64,000 nt of DNA from Blastomussa wellsi (taxonomy: Eukaryota; Cnidaria; Anthozoa; Scleractinia; Plerogyridae). This document shows, piece after piece, positions 10,231-21,137 of this stretch (positions are counted from its first letter, which is position 1; each line of letters begins with the position of its first letter). The position numbers were made by a program, and so were the translations under genes. The notes under the pieces were generated by a model that ran no database searches, was not told the DNA's origin, and saw only the letters and a program-made list of their open reading frames with translations. The stretch is from the NCBI GenBank assembly GCA_947652115.1, contig OX393572.1, forward strand, positions 16,159,357-16,223,356. The letters are read 5' to 3'.

Positions 10231-10332
10231 GGGGTTGTTGCCCTGGAGGAGGAGGGGGGAGGGGGTGGGGGATGAACTCCCCTATAAAAATGACGATGGT
10301 TTTCGTCACACGTTTTATGGGAGGGGGGGGGG
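10231..10332 (+). other. G-rich tracts with quadruplex potential
   Basis: Runs G5, G6, G5 and G5 between 10231 and 10272 (the last three separated by single A or T), then a G10 run at 10323-10332. The first loop is long (about 19 nt), so the pattern is weaker than at 4763-4787. Confidence 0.4.
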
Positions 10333-11794
10333 ATTAATGAATTGGAACTACTTAGGGCACTTTACCCTAACATTAATATTGAGCCAAGAGATTAATGACA
10401 GGAACTGCGTGACTCCGCTGATTTTTTCTGAAGTTTCCATTTGGATGAAACCAAAGCCAGTGGACATAAGTGCATTCAGTTGCAAACTCTGTAGTATGGA
10501 TTTGTGGAGATTCCCATTAGTTAAAAAGCTATGACATCATAAAATTTTTGTGATGTCATAACTTAATTTATAGTATTGCGAATGTCAACAAATCCATATT
10601 GACAGATTTTACATCTGAATGCACTCTAAGACTAATAACTAAGGATTACAGCTAAGACTAAATTAAACAAGACGTTCGTATGGAACATGAAGCCGTGCTC
10701 TTAAAATTTAACTGAATTGTTGTTTAAAAAGTTAATTATTATCGGCTTTTGCTCATAAAAACACTCAGCATGAAGACATTGCGTGACTCAAATATAATTT
10801 GTCTCTTTGGTCTTTGTGTCATACCGCTTGACACAAAATGTGTATTTCACACTAAACAGATAGCAAACTAGTCTAAACGAGAACTTAAAATTCAAAATAA
10901 ATGACAGCTGACGAGAAACGGCTACAGCTGTAGATCGATCCACCAATTTAAAAGGAATAACACGGAGACGTGGGAATGTTTTTACAAGGTAATCAAATTC
11001 CGTCAATGACGTAGTGCTCTTCATTTATGAACGTCACATGTCCAAACATGTTTTGGCCTGGCCGGCTACATGGCTCACTGACGTAATGCCCTTTTTAGTG
11101 TATTCAATATTCCCTTCGAATCCAACGCTTTGATGAAACCAAAAGAAAATAATATTTTTTCACAATAAAAGAAGCAATATCCGTAACATTTTCCGTACAT
11201 TTATGTTTCAACTGCTTTTGGCGAATAAACATCACAGGTTGTGCAATTCAAAGTTTGGCCAACAACGAAAAAAATAAATTCTCCCGAGCAAGAGCCACCC
11301 AGGCCTATGGCTATTCGGCTAAATACAGTGCTTTCAATAAGACCTGGCACCTGCCAGAGCTCCGGAGGGTACTGTCTCCCAAATCTCCAGCTATTTGACC
11401 TGCATTAACGTGCAATGAACAAATAAACAGGAACAAGCAATTCACCTTGATTTAATGGTTAGTTTGTATTAGAAAAGTAATAAAAACGTTAAAAACAGAA
11501 CAATTGTTTGATTTATACTCTCCCTTGTGATTTTATCACTGAATACGCTGCAAGTTAGTGGTACCCGATTTAGTTTGCGTCGTCGTAAACATCTTCATCA
11601 CTGACAGTCACACTCCAACATACTTCACATAACATACCTTATGATTTCTGGAGCCTCGTTTCCATGCTACATCCTTGAACATGGTGGACATCAGCGGACG
11701 TATCAATATTGAGGATCGTCAAGAATTTGTGTGATTTCATAGTCCTTGAAATTATTTAGCATCTTTAGTTCTCTGACATGCTACAGGGAAAGAT

Positions 11795-12118
11795 ATGAGT
11801 GCTGCTAAGCGTGTAGATGTTGGTGTACAACTCGAGAACACTATCTACAGACAGGAAGTCATGGACCAAGAAAGCCTCAGTTCAGACTGAAAGCAATGAT
11901 GACGAGCGGCCACACAATGTATGGATACAGAAATAGCAATGGCAGTAATACTATTTACACTTCCTGAGAGTGATTCAGAGAGTAGCGTAGACTCTGACTT
12001 CAAATATGATTATGAGCAACAGAGTCTCATGCATTACAGTATTTCCCGTAAAACCGTGAACATCAGAAATGTATATGGAATGTTATTGTGTTACAAGAAA
12101 AAAGCCAATCAGGTGTGA
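11795..12118 (+). pseudogene. decayed coding-like sequence with acidic stretch
   Basis: Reading + from ATGAGTGCTGCTAAGCGTGT (11795) gives a short frame with KRVDVGVQLENT, interrupted by stops near 11890. A 65-codon frame (11921-12118) with TLPESDSESSVDSDF follows. The acidic serine run and interruptions suggest a decayed protein-coding transposon or gene exon. The family was not recognised. Confidence 0.2.
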
Positions 12119-12125
12119 GAAAACT

Positions 12126-12247
12126 AAACCGCAAACACCAACGGTAATTAGTTTGTGGTTTTGAGGTTTGTTAGCGTGTCCTGAACTTTGCTGTGATTGG
12201 TCACCACATAATCAACATTTCTGAAATATTTCAGGTGTTTGCGGTTT
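12126..12247. mobile_element. 122-bp MITE with perfect 14-bp inverted ends
   Basis: AAACCGCAAACACC at 12126-12139 and its exact complement GGTGTTTGCGGTTT at 12234-12247. The interior is non-coding and includes GCTGTGATTGGTCACC. The size fits a small non-autonomous DNA transposon. Confidence 0.65.
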
Positions 12248-12684
12248 TACTGCAAAGACTGTAAGCGTGAGAGTCACGCAAACGAATTCAATCTTATGCT
12301 CTCACACTGAATCTATTGTCGCGCATTTAAGGTTCCTTGCTGCTTTAGTTAAGTACCGACAGAATTAGACGTATTTTTGGATATAATTACTTTGTACGCG
12401 CTTCAAACTCTTTATTCTTGTCCAGAGCCAACGTTTCTCTGGTCAGTGGGATCTAAACAATTGCTTTTAAAGCATCATTTCACTTGTTCAAAATGAAGGA
12501 AAACGTGCCTTAGTTACTTCAATTTTGTCAAATTTTTCTGGGGTAGCACCATCACAAACGATGGCTATGCTGTCGAAAATCTCACTCTTTCTCACTCTTT
12601 AAACGAACAGTTTTATTAATTCTGTGTTAGTAGAAATAATAACCATAATTTTGACCAGAACGGGCCCCCTTAACTGGGGGTAGT

Positions 12685-12728
<44 letters not shown>

Positions 12729-12836
12729 GTATAGCAATATAATTTGGTTTTATCAACTGGGTTGATAATGTCGATTGGCCACCGTAAAGAGATTCAAGAG
12801 CTGACGTTTCGAGCGTTAGCCCTTCGTTGGAGGTGG
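12685..12836 (-). mobile_element. Penelope-like element terminal fragment
   Basis: Shares GGTAAGTTTCTAAAGAAACT, GTGGTGCTGCGTCGGTGGGA and GAGATTCAAGAGCTGACG with the copies at 26678 and 36433, where a GIY-YIG domain is attached. Only the terminal (pLTR-like) part remains here. The minus strand carries the hammerhead-like segment CGAAGGGCTAACGCTCGAAA (about 12804-12825). It abuts a LINE fragment at 12838. Confidence 0.65.
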
Positions 12837-12837
12837 T

Positions 12838-13470
12838 CACTACATATTGAAAGAAACTGCGTACAAGACTCTTGTGAGGCCAAAACTCCAGTATGCCTGT
12901 AGTGCATGGGACCCACACTACCAGAAAGGTAAAGCCGCTCTAGAAAGGGTACAGCGGAAAGCAGCCCGCTTTGTCACTGGAAATTACGATCGAACAACGA
13001 GCGAGACGGAAATGCTGCAAGACCTACAGTGGGACACGCTTGAAACGATGAGAAGACATGCAAGGCTCTCCACTATATAAAAGATGTGCCACGTCCTCCT
13101 GGATGGGGACTGGGGAGATTATTTGATAACAAGCAGAGAAAGGAGGACTCGGGGAAGCCCTGATTTTAAGTTTATTGTACTGAAAGGACATAAAGATATT
13201 TTTAGATTTTCTTTCTTCCCCAGGACAATAACTGAATGGAACAAACTTCCTGAAGAAACTGTTTCTAGCCAATCTCTCTGTATTTTTAAAAGTAATTAAT
13301 TTAGTTTAATTTTTAACAGTAGTTTAGCTTTTACTGTTATTTTGTATATTTTAGTACAGTTTTATGTCTTATTATTTTAGAGTTGGCGTGATGTCCCATA
13401 CGACTTTGCTGACATAACGATATTTAGATTTAGATTTAGATTTAAATATGACGTAAGAAGGAAATAAATA
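12838..13470 (+). mobile_element. 5'-truncated CR1/L2-like LINE (RT C-terminus)
   Basis: Frame 12847-13299 encodes the conserved region after the reverse transcriptase core: TLVRPKLQYACSAWDPH, ALERVQRKAARFV and FFPRTITEWNKLPEE are typical of CR1/L2/Jockey-group ORF2 C-termini. One in-frame TAA at 13078-13080 interrupts it (a nonsense change, since the frame continues directly). An AT-rich 3' UTR follows, then the short tandem tail TTTAGATTTAGATTTAGA near 13427-13446, as expected for the 3' end of such elements, and an AATAAATAAATAAA run. The copy lacks endonuclease and RT catalytic domains, so it is dead. Confidence 0.75.
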
Positions 13471-13920
13471 AATAAAACACCCCCACTCCCTGGTAAACAT
13501 TTGACACCAACTTGCAAGGGAATCTCGTCAACCCGTAGTGTCACGAAAGCTCAGGCGCGTACCCAGCATTCCTTGTAAGGATAGTTCGGCCATCTTGGCT
13601 TGCATCTTGCAGTTTCACGAAGCCAGGGGACTTTAAAGGTTCGTATGAACTGATCAATTACTTTTGTTTCTTTTCCCTGTTAACTTTTTTAGTCTTGCTT
13701 TCAAAAAGTTATAGACCTCAAGTTAAGAAATAGAAAATGTACGTGCTTTTGTCATGTAAACACGTTGGTATCGTTTGGCCGGTTTGGGAGAATTTTATGT
13801 AAACCTGAGGTATGTACAGGAGACCAGACGGTTTTTATACAATGCGGTTCAATTCTTCGCAAGTTACCACGAAAACAGACAACATTGATCTCTGTGATCT
13901 GCCTTCTTTTTAATAGGGGT
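13471..13920. other. non-coding sequence, no gene seen
   Basis: No repeat boundaries or exons recognised between the LINE tail and the next MITE. Confidence 0.4.
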
Positions 13921-14131
13921 GGGCCATTAGAAATCGCGGGACGGGGGTTTGGGTGACAATTTCAAAAAAAAAAAAACAATTTCAGCAAATGGAATTATTT
14001 TTTGACATGGAAGAAATTATTTTTTGATGCTTATCCGCTTGCATAATTTTTTCTTGACAATTTTCCTTTGCAGGAATTGTTTTCGGAATTGTCACCCTCC
14101 TCCCTTCCCTCCAGCGATTTCTAATGGTCTG
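13921..14131. mobile_element. 211-bp MITE with ~17-bp inverted ends
   Basis: Left GGGCCATTAGAAATCGC and right GCGATTTCTAATGGTCT are near-perfect inverted copies. Subterminal parts also mirror each other (GGGTGACAATTTC versus GAATTGTCACCC). The interior is AT-rich with an A12 run and no coding capacity. Confidence 0.7.
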
Positions 14132-14914
14132 TCCATTATGTAGCCAATCGCATCTGTAACAAAATTCTTGACTTTGATTGGTTCTGCACATGCTTATTTG
14201 TGACAAAATTGGCAGGTGATCAGGTGGGTGCCCAATTGCAGTATTGAATACCTGTAATTGTACACCTACACCCTTCGCCCATCAATCACATTCACTCAAC
14301 AACGACAAAACAATGCTAACTGGGCCTTTCCGATGTATTTGTTACTCTTCCCAGTAGACTGTGACACCCGACCTTTGGTCAGGTAGCTCACAAATATGAT
14401 CTTTGTACTTATTTTTACAGTAACAAGAACAAAGAAGGAGGGAGGTTAATGCAATAGCAAAAACATAAAGAGCTACTCATTCTTGATGTGCTGATAATAA
14501 TTGTGGATTTACACTTAGCCAGGCCTGAGAATCATGGGGAGTTCACCTTATCAATCAGGTGGAGTGAAAGGTTATTAATTCAAATGATAAGGGGCAAAGT
14601 TGATGATCTCAAATCAAATTACTAGTAAAAGAATATTCTGAATCACTGGATGATCATATTTGTCTTTAAGACAAATCTGATGTTAAATTTATACTTATTT
14701 TGAAAACGACAAATGTGAGACAAATATGTTTACATGATTACGAGGCTTCAATCAATGAAGCTGAAGTTTTACTAGTTTCTCTTCTATAAAGTAATGATTT
14801 CGAGTTTAATCACGAGTTTGATTTCCAGTTATATTTCGAACTGGTTCGCTGTTGATTAACTTCACAGCACGAAATGGCTAATTATTTTAAGCAAACACGA
14901 AAATGCTGAGTGAG
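14132..14914. other. non-coding sequence, no gene seen
   Basis: AT-rich. A small palindrome TTTGTCTTTAAGACAAA lies at about 14660. No gene or repeat boundary recognised. Confidence 0.4.
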
Positions 14915-15180
14915 TGCCCAATAGGATTCAAACTTGTGACCTTACAGATACTGGTTGGATGCTCTAGCATTGATAGGTGATTTGTGGTGAGTGAGGTCGT
15001 AAACTAGGGTCATGTATTTATAAAATAACTGAGATACTATGCGTGCTCTCATTGGTTGATAGGTGTGTTTAGATGAGTCCTCTATTGCTTAAGATAATAA
15101 GTGCAACACACTCACCACAAGTCTCCTATAGCTCAGTTGTTGGAGCATCCAACTGGTATCCAGGCTTGTCAAAATAAGCC
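14915..15180. repeat. inverted pair of tRNA-like (SINE head) sequences
   Basis: The left arm (minus strand, about 14920-14992) reads AGAGCATCCAACCAGTATCT and then AAGTTTGAATCCTATTGGGC, a degenerate tRNA-like A/B-box arrangement. The right arm (plus, 15119-15165) reads CTCCTATAGCTCAGTTGTTG then GAGCATCCAACTGGTATCC. The arms also share TTGTGGTGAGTG / CACTCACCACAA at the inner edge. The 125-bp spacer contains CGTGCTCTCATTGGTTGATA. It may be two head-to-head SINE fragments or one foldback element. It is not a functional tRNA pair. Confidence 0.55.
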
Positions 15181-17499
15181 GGCAACCGTTTCACCTGCTA
15201 TTCTGAATACTGCGCCGGCTACTCCGAATGTTAGTAGGTCAGTTCTAAGCATGATATTGGAGAAATAAAATGAAAATAGCCGCCTACTTTTTGGATGGAA
15301 CCTGCTACTCAAAAACTCTCTGACAACCCTGGGTATCTGGAAGGTCATGGACATTTTGCATAGACAGTGCATGTATTTCAGTAACCAGTATTGAAGAAAC
15401 TGGGAGAATATTGTGGACCTCGTAAGAACATTCTGTTTGAAAGATATCACTTTAATCAACATGCTCAAGAACTACGGAGATGTACAATCTGTTTACATAC
15501 ATGTAGTTGCATACATACCAGTGAAGCAAGACTTCTCATAGCCAGTAGTATTTTTACCAGTTTGGCTTTCTGACCTTTAGAGTTAACAGTTTTTGCCGAT
15601 GGCATATCAAACCATTTGGAGGTTTCATCCATGTTTCCGATGTGGACCGAGTCATAATTCATTGCTCTGTGGCGTTTGATGATAATCTTCCGGTAGCTTC
15701 TTTTAGTTTTCTGTCACAAGACAAAGGAATCTTGTACACCAGCTGTTTGTTGCTTTAGAGTTTGTTAAATTCTTCTCACTCCTGATCAAATTTCTTGTCA
15801 CAATGTAACCACTTCATCGGTGGTCTTCAATCCACATTCCGAGACTGTCCTCTAGCTCAGGCCATTGACACTACTTCTGCGGCTTGCGTACTTGTTCCTC
15901 AGCATGCATTTCAAGTTTCTCAGTTACACAGAACTCATGACTTGCGACACACTTGTTTGAGTCTTTATATCTACAAGTTTCCAGCTATATAGTATCCTTT
16001 GTGTTTGAAATAGAGCATGTTGAATTTTCGATATTTCTGCGTACATGACTTCAAATTGGCGCCCTGACAAAGCAGCTGTCATGCTCTAAGAAAAGGTGTT
16101 TTCGCAAAAATTTTGCAGTTTAAACAGTTCAAATATTAGGAAAGATGTTTATGCATATATTCACCAGATAGATCAGGAGGAAAGAGCAGTTGCTTTCATA
16201 GCAAAAGCGAGAGCCAGATGTTTTCTTTGATTTCCGGCCGCCATGTTGATGCCCATCAAGCTGGACACCAACATGGCGTTTCCATACTGAGGTCTATAAA
16301 TAATTTTCGAGAAATGCTTCGGCAAATAACTCAAGAATGGTTTAACGCACAGACCTGAGACGTGGACATGTTGTTTACCTGTTGATATCTTATAACATTT
16401 GATTTTATCAGATTTTTTTCATTGCATGGTTTCAAGTTTATTTTTTGATTGCGTGACAGTGAAAACCAGCTGCAGTTTGCAATGTTGATAAAATAGTCAT
16501 GATTAAACGTCTCTGTAATACATGGCTTGACTATAATGATTTCTTTGGGTACCCTCCTTCTGAATGATGTCATTTGATTTGTAGCCACGTGTGGAGTGAA
16601 GAAACGGCCGGTACGCATTCCACAACTGACGTGGGTCTTGGTAATATAATCTGATTTTTTTCCAAAAATACTCCTTTATTGTGTTGTGGAGGCCTCAGTG
16701 AAGTACAAATGCTTCTCTAGGACTTATAGCTATAGGCTGCATGGTTTCGACAAAACACTGACGCCCGGTTAGCTGACCCCCTACTGACCCTCCTACTGAT
16801 CCCCTATAAAATCAATGGGAAAAAGCCCAGAACTATTAGGGCCCCGGTGAAATAGTTTTGACCATTTGGTGTTTGAAATCTGTTGAAATCTGCATGGTAG
16901 CCAAGAGTACGAAAGCCTACATGTAAATGAAACTCATGGGAAACCAAGAAACCCATAAGGTGCAGTCAACACGGTTTCAGGCCAAGAAAAGAAAGCATAA
17001 TTGCCAAGGAGATGAAAACCTAAAGACAAGGGTGACAAACACCCAACCAAGTCTAAAGGAATTACGGTACCTGTCATGACTGCAAGTAAAGAAGAACTAT
17101 GTCCGGCTTTTGGCAAGACATGTTTGAAATGTGGTCATGTCTTGCGTTTCTCAGCTAAATCTCATGGCAAAAAGAAATGAGATAATGCCTTCACTTCACT
17201 TCACGCCAGCTGGCGACTCGCATTTTGTCCGATAACTAAAGAAAACCACGACACAACTTTTGGTCTTAAATCTTTGTATTAGGAAATCATTCAGATATGG
17301 TAGCTAGTATACAACTCACCTTTCCGTCCACACTAAAATTATGTCTGAATTTTATAAGTAAATCGTAAAAATTGATTGTATTTCGACACGCGTACGTTGA
17401 GACTGTGTTTACAGCGCGCTATATTGTTTCAGCGGCTTCTTTCGAAACTGTGATCGCAGGCGCACTTCAACACCATGTGCTTTCATTTGCTGCGAAAAT
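15181..17499. other. non-coding stretch
   Basis: About 2.3 kb without supportable genes. Noted: a small inverted pair around CCGCCATGTTGATG (16239) and CACCAACATGGCG (16264), each resembling a YY1-type CCATNTT core. Frames up to 95 codons (16331-16618, minus) have no recognisable motif. Confidence 0.4.
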
Positions 17500-17649
17500 A
17501 TGGCGGCAGATACAAATCAGTTGAGGGAATTGCGTGAGTTTTTACGTGCAGATGATGAAGATTCAGCCCAAAGGTTAATCCAGACTTTGAATCCTTCATC
17601 ATGGTCAATAAATGGAAAGAAAAAGAAAAAAAAGTACCGGAGTGAATAG
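17500..17649 (+). CDS. possible 49-aa ORF or first coding exon
   Basis: ATG at 17500 in a good Kozak context (AAAATGG) opens a 49-codon frame to TAG at 17647. It starts MAADTNQLRELREFLRADDE, is leucine/aspartate-rich and helix-forming, and ends in a basic run (GKKKKKKYRSE). Composition and start context look genuinely coding compared with neighbours. No domain is recognised. It may be the first exon of an unseen gene, a small protein, or part of a mobile element whose 3' repeat lies at 17905-17995. Confidence 0.35.
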   Translation: MAADTNQLRELREFLRADDEDSAQRLIQTLNPSSWSINGKKKKKKYRSE

Positions 17650-18819
17650 TTCCTAGCGTTTGTTAATACTTTAACTTAAGAAGATAGTGATTCAATTCAA
17701 GAGGTGCTTCCGTAATAACTCCCTAAAACGTTCTGTCTAAAATGAAACGAAGACCTCAGACATATCACCTGAGAACAACGGTAGTTTATAACAAATTGTT
17801 ACTCGCGTTTTTTCTAATTGTTTTCGCTCTTCAATTGTGGCTTTTCTTGCATACAAAGTTATGTATGAACCGTTTTCTTGTGTAAGTTATATATAAAATA
17901 AGTTGGCGACCAAAATTTACGATCTGGCGACCAAAAATTTTCCGTTAGTCGCCAGCTGGCTCCTGAACGAAAAAGTTAATTTCGAGCCCTGAACTCTTAT
18001 GCCAACATGATCTCAATGGTAGATCTGGATGAATCCCAACTTTTAATGCTAAAATTGGAGTCTGGCAATTGAGGTTTTAAGTGGACATACAGTACCACTC
18101 GGAGATAAGCGAACCACCTAACGCGTTCTCAACACGAAGGAAACGCGAAGGAAACGTTTGGAATTGCGTTTGCGTTTGCATTCCCACGCAAACGCAAACG
18201 CGTTGGTGTAGCTCATTTGTAGATCACAGTGCAACATAATTCCGGTTGGCCTTTACACGAAAGCCACAAAAGACCTAAAAATGGAATGTGGAAACTGATT
18301 TTCTGGATCGCCACAAAGCTCTTCAGAACGTCTCATAGGATTGGCTGGGAAAATTATATACACTGGACTTAGCCTTAAAACAATAGGGCTTTGTGGTATC
18401 AAGACCCAATGAAATAAGAGCCTCATGACAACTGGATTTTCTTTCTGAAAACTATTTGTTCAGTGTGTTATTGAATTTGAACTGCAAAGGTAGCTGTTCG
18501 CTCATATGCACCTCAATGGTTTTCCCGTGTTGAAGGTGAACCAATCAGCTTCAGGGCCGCCTGCAGTCCTTTGTGGCCCGCACAGTGTGTATTTTGATGA
18601 GGCTGGATTTCAATTTGGCCGTGTATACTGATAATAATGATCAAACAGTAAGTGCCTCTGTTTACTTGCTTGAAATCTTACCTGTGATCAAAGTAACGCA
18701 ATGGCCTATCACCAGAGAATTTCTAATAAAGAAATACCCACAAGGTTCCGGTGAAGGCCTTAGAAGCTGGCCAGTGAATACCATATAAGAATAGCCAGCA
18801 CTGTGTTCCCTGTGCAGCA
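17650..18819. other. non-coding sequence with one perfect hairpin
   Basis: No gene recognised. A perfect 14-bp inverted repeat GCGTTTGCGTTTGC / GCAAACGCAAACGC lies at 18166-18179 and 18188-18201 with an 8-nt loop, preceded by AACGCGTT and GGAAACGCGAAGGAAACG repeats. It resembles the end of a palindromic MITE. Confidence 0.45.
17905..17995. repeat. degenerate repeat with GGCGACCAAAA motif
   Basis: Two nearby copies of TGGCGACCAAAA with ATTTTCCG-type sequence (17904 and 17926), then GTCGCCAGCTGGCTCC. A related GCCAGCTGGCGACTCGCA occurs at 17206-17223, so this may mark the other end of one element enclosing 17500-17649. The ends are not clearly inverted, so the boundary is uncertain. Confidence 0.35.
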
Positions 18820-19335
18820 CACATCTTGTCGCGTACCTGTAGTGCTCAGAGCCAAGGTAAAAACAGCTTTACAAGACATTGACCTCTCCCACAGTGTGGA
18901 TAATCCCCATGGTAACCGTACCAAAGAAACAGGAAAAACAGCAAATTTGCTTGGACCCCAAGGACCTGAGCTGTGTCATCCTATAATTATGAGCATTACC
19001 CTCTCGCAACTACATGGCATGACAGTCTTTACGAAGCTCAAGATACAAAGTGGATTCTTGCACTTGGCCCTGGATGAATGAAGAGTAGTCCTTCCTTACA
19101 ACCTTTCATACCCCTTTTGTACATACTGTTGGCAATGCCTGCCTTTCAGTATCAGCTCAGCTCCTGAAGTCTTCCATTTCGAAACGCATGAGCTTACTGA
19201 AGTGCTGTTATGGCTGATGATTTATCGCAACGGTAATTTGCTGCGATCAGCGAAATGCCAGCACCCACAGACAAGGCCAGAGTTCAGAGATTGCTGGGGC
19301 TCGCACAGTATCTCAGCAATGCCCTCCCTTGTCTG
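18820..19335 (+). pseudogene. decayed Gypsy retrotransposon reverse transcriptase
   Basis: The frame from 18803 resembles the Gypsy palm/fingers region: VPVVLRAKVKTALQ (start of RT), then a frameshifted NLLGPQGPEL where L-D-P-K-D-L-N is expected, then GMTVFTKLKIQSGFLHLALDE matching the block before strand B. Further on SSAPEVFH and RVQRLLGLAQYLSN resemble the RT end and connection region. Multiple stops and indels and no catalytic YxDD box show it is dead. Confidence 0.6.
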
Positions 19336-19361
19336 TCTGGCATCACAAAGACATGAGAGAG

Positions 19362-19545
19362 TGTAACGATATCAAATCGAATAACCATTGAGTTAGAAAC
19401 TGTACAACATTTTAATCGCCAAAGCGAGGAACCTCCAACAAAACCGAAAACATAATTATGTGTCCATACAAAAGCAGCTGATTGGCTGAAATCAAACTGG
19501 TGAACAGAAATCATGAGCAGTATAGTGTGACGAACTATCGCTACA
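19362..19545. repeat. LTR-like repeat, copy 1 (TG...CA ends)
   Basis: Starts TGTAACGATATCAAATC and ends ATCGCTACA. It shares CGCCAAAGCGAGGAACCTCC, AACAAAACCGAAAAC and GAAATCAAACTGGTGA with the copy at 23866-24082 in the same orientation. TG...CA termini with short inverted ends suggest an LTR or a MITE. The adjacent integrase tails lie in opposite orientations, so the pair is not one simple LTR element. Confidence 0.5.
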
Positions 19546-19679
19546 TTTCCCTCTTCATATGACGTTAATTGAAAACACTGAAAAGAAAAAGAACAAAACA
19601 AAAAAAATGTGCAGTCAGTTCAAAGTTCCAATCTCAATTTCTTTGTGATCATCAGTTCATGTGATAGTCCTGTTGCCAC

Positions 19680-19810
19680 AAGGGCGGAGAATGTCTGCAA
19701 TCCGAACGATGTGGCAAGACTGGTGTTGGTTCCAGCTCTGGTTCAGTGCTGACCCCATCATTGACCTTAGAACTAGTTACTAGAGGCTCACTCTTTTCAA
19801 GTGATATACG
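19680..19810 (-). pseudogene. Gypsy pol C-terminal tail, antisense
   Basis: On the minus strand this matches the integrase-tail region at 23385-23520 on the plus strand (GAGCCTCTAGTAACTAGT, AAGGTCAATGATGGGGTCAG). It is a separate inverted fragment of the same Gypsy family, cut by the Harbinger insertion at 19846. Confidence 0.55.
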
Positions 19811-20043
19811 ACTGATACCGATTCAACAACAGAAACCAAGAACCTAGGCCCGATTGTTCAAAACCGTGATAAGCGCTAATCAGGGATTAAATTGCTAAAC
19901 TGATGATTAAAATTTAATCTGCGATTAGATTGCGTTGCTGAAAGCCTGATTAACGCTAATCTGACTCTAATTGGCGGGTTAAATTTAATACACCTCCGGA
20001 GGAAGATTAAATCCCTAATTGGCCGATTAATCAAACTTGAAAC

Positions 20044-20400
20044 ATGGCTGACTTGTTGTTTGACCTGCCTCGTGTGAGACAAAGACGAGCACGAAGTTAT
20101 CGATATAACGATAGCATACTCACTTACAGCGACCAAGAACTTTGGGCTCGCTACAGATTCGGCAGAACATCTATCAATTATTACAAACATCTTAGTGGCG
20201 GATTTACGAAGGAAAACGAAGCGACCAAGTGCTGATAGCACTATAATTTTATGCAAGTGGCAGTTTCCTGCAAGTCCACCATTTCATGGGCAGTCCATAA
20301 CGTTTCCCAACTACTATCAGCCAAGCAGAATGAATTCATAAAGTGGCCAACAACTGCAGCCGCCATCAGGGAAAACAAGAACGGTTTTTATCAAAGGACG
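20044..20400 (+). pseudogene. Harbinger transposase N-terminal relic
   Basis: MADLLFDLPRVRQRRARSYR opens a 63-codon frame with ELWARYRFGR, the E-L-x-x-R-Y-R-F-x-R block found near the start of PIF/Harbinger transposases. After a frame break, decayed sequence still gives KSTISWAVHNVSQLL and AKQNEFIKWPTTAAA, matching the helix-turn-helix region that precedes the catalytic domain. The similarity stops at about 20400 (KNGFYQ) and all DDE residues are missing, so an internal deletion removed the catalytic core. Start chosen at the ATG preceding the conserved block. Confidence 0.6.
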
Positions 20401-20760
20401 CCAAGTATGGATTGAGTACAGTTGTTTACAATTTACCACAAAATGTATTTAATAATAATTTAGCTTAATTTAATGTATTTTGACATGCAATTCATTGATG
20501 CCTATGAATCATAATGAAACATATAAATTATGTAATTGATAGATACATTATTTCCATCACTTGATGCATATCTTTATGTACATACTTTTTGATAAAAATA
20601 AATAATTCATGCTCAGTTTTATCCCAATAAATGCTGTGTATCCAAAAACACGAAACTAGAAATTTGTTTTGTATCTCAAACATTTTACAACACTATGTAA
20701 GCTCATATAAAATGCCAGTAAAAATTGGAAGTGGCTGTGCTCATAAACGATACACTGAAT

Positions 20761-21120
20761 TCAATTTGGGATGTTTTCCTTATCTTCGTCATCCAATTCT
20801 TTGCTGAGAAGAAGAATTTCCATCCGAAGCTTTGTTTTCTTTAACTCTAGCATTTGCTGTTGCAGTTTTAGTGCCTTGTGCTGCTCATGAAACACGTCAG
20901 CTTGTGAAATTCGTCTCCTTCTAGGTGGTGGCAAAAATGAACGATCTTCCTCAACCTTTTGCAGAATAGCTGTGTTGTCTAAATCTAACAGATTTTCAGA
21001 CAATACATTAGGCAAACCTTGTTGGTCTACTGCAATGTCTGCTTCAGCTGCTTCTGCCATATATTCAGAACATTGAAAATATTTTGTACTAAGCACTGGA
21101 AATTTGACTTCTAATGCCAC
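20761..21120 (-). pseudogene. Myb-like protein, C-terminal exon
   Basis: Minus-strand frame ending ELDDEDKENIPN then stop. It contains a basic patch PPPRRRRISQADVFHEQHKA and a heptad-like coiled-coil segment LKLQQQMLELKKTKLRMEIL, an arrangement seen at the C-terminus of Harbinger-linked Myb/NAIF1-like proteins. The acidic end and coiled coil suggest oligomerisation or transposase contact. It is separated from the N-terminal exon (22060-22515) by about 940 bp that includes an inserted foldback element. Confidence 0.55.
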
Positions 21121-21137
21121 TAGATGTTTAAAAGATG

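Larger units (their letters stand above)
9107..12125. other. long non-coding stretch with unrecognised frames
   Basis: About 3 kb with no supportable gene. A 121-codon frame on the minus strand (9243-9608) has no motif I recognise. G-rich runs lie at 10231-10272 and 10319-10332. A perfect small hairpin TATGACATCATAAAA / TTTTTGTGATGTCATA is at 10529-10560. Around 11800-12118 decayed coding-like sequence with an acidic run (LPESDSESSVDSDF) might be a transposon relic. Confidence 0.4.

Noticed and set aside
15119..15175. tRNA gene on the plus strand
   Set aside because: The A-box-like head is followed by unrelated sequence. No B box or cloverleaf.
16239..16276. Paired YY1-type sites as a promoter
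   Set aside because: The inverted CCATGTTG / CAACATGG pair is short, and no transcription start, CpG-rich region or gene follows it.
16331..16618. 95-codon minus frame as a gene
   Set aside because: No domain, no splice sites and AT-rich chance composition.
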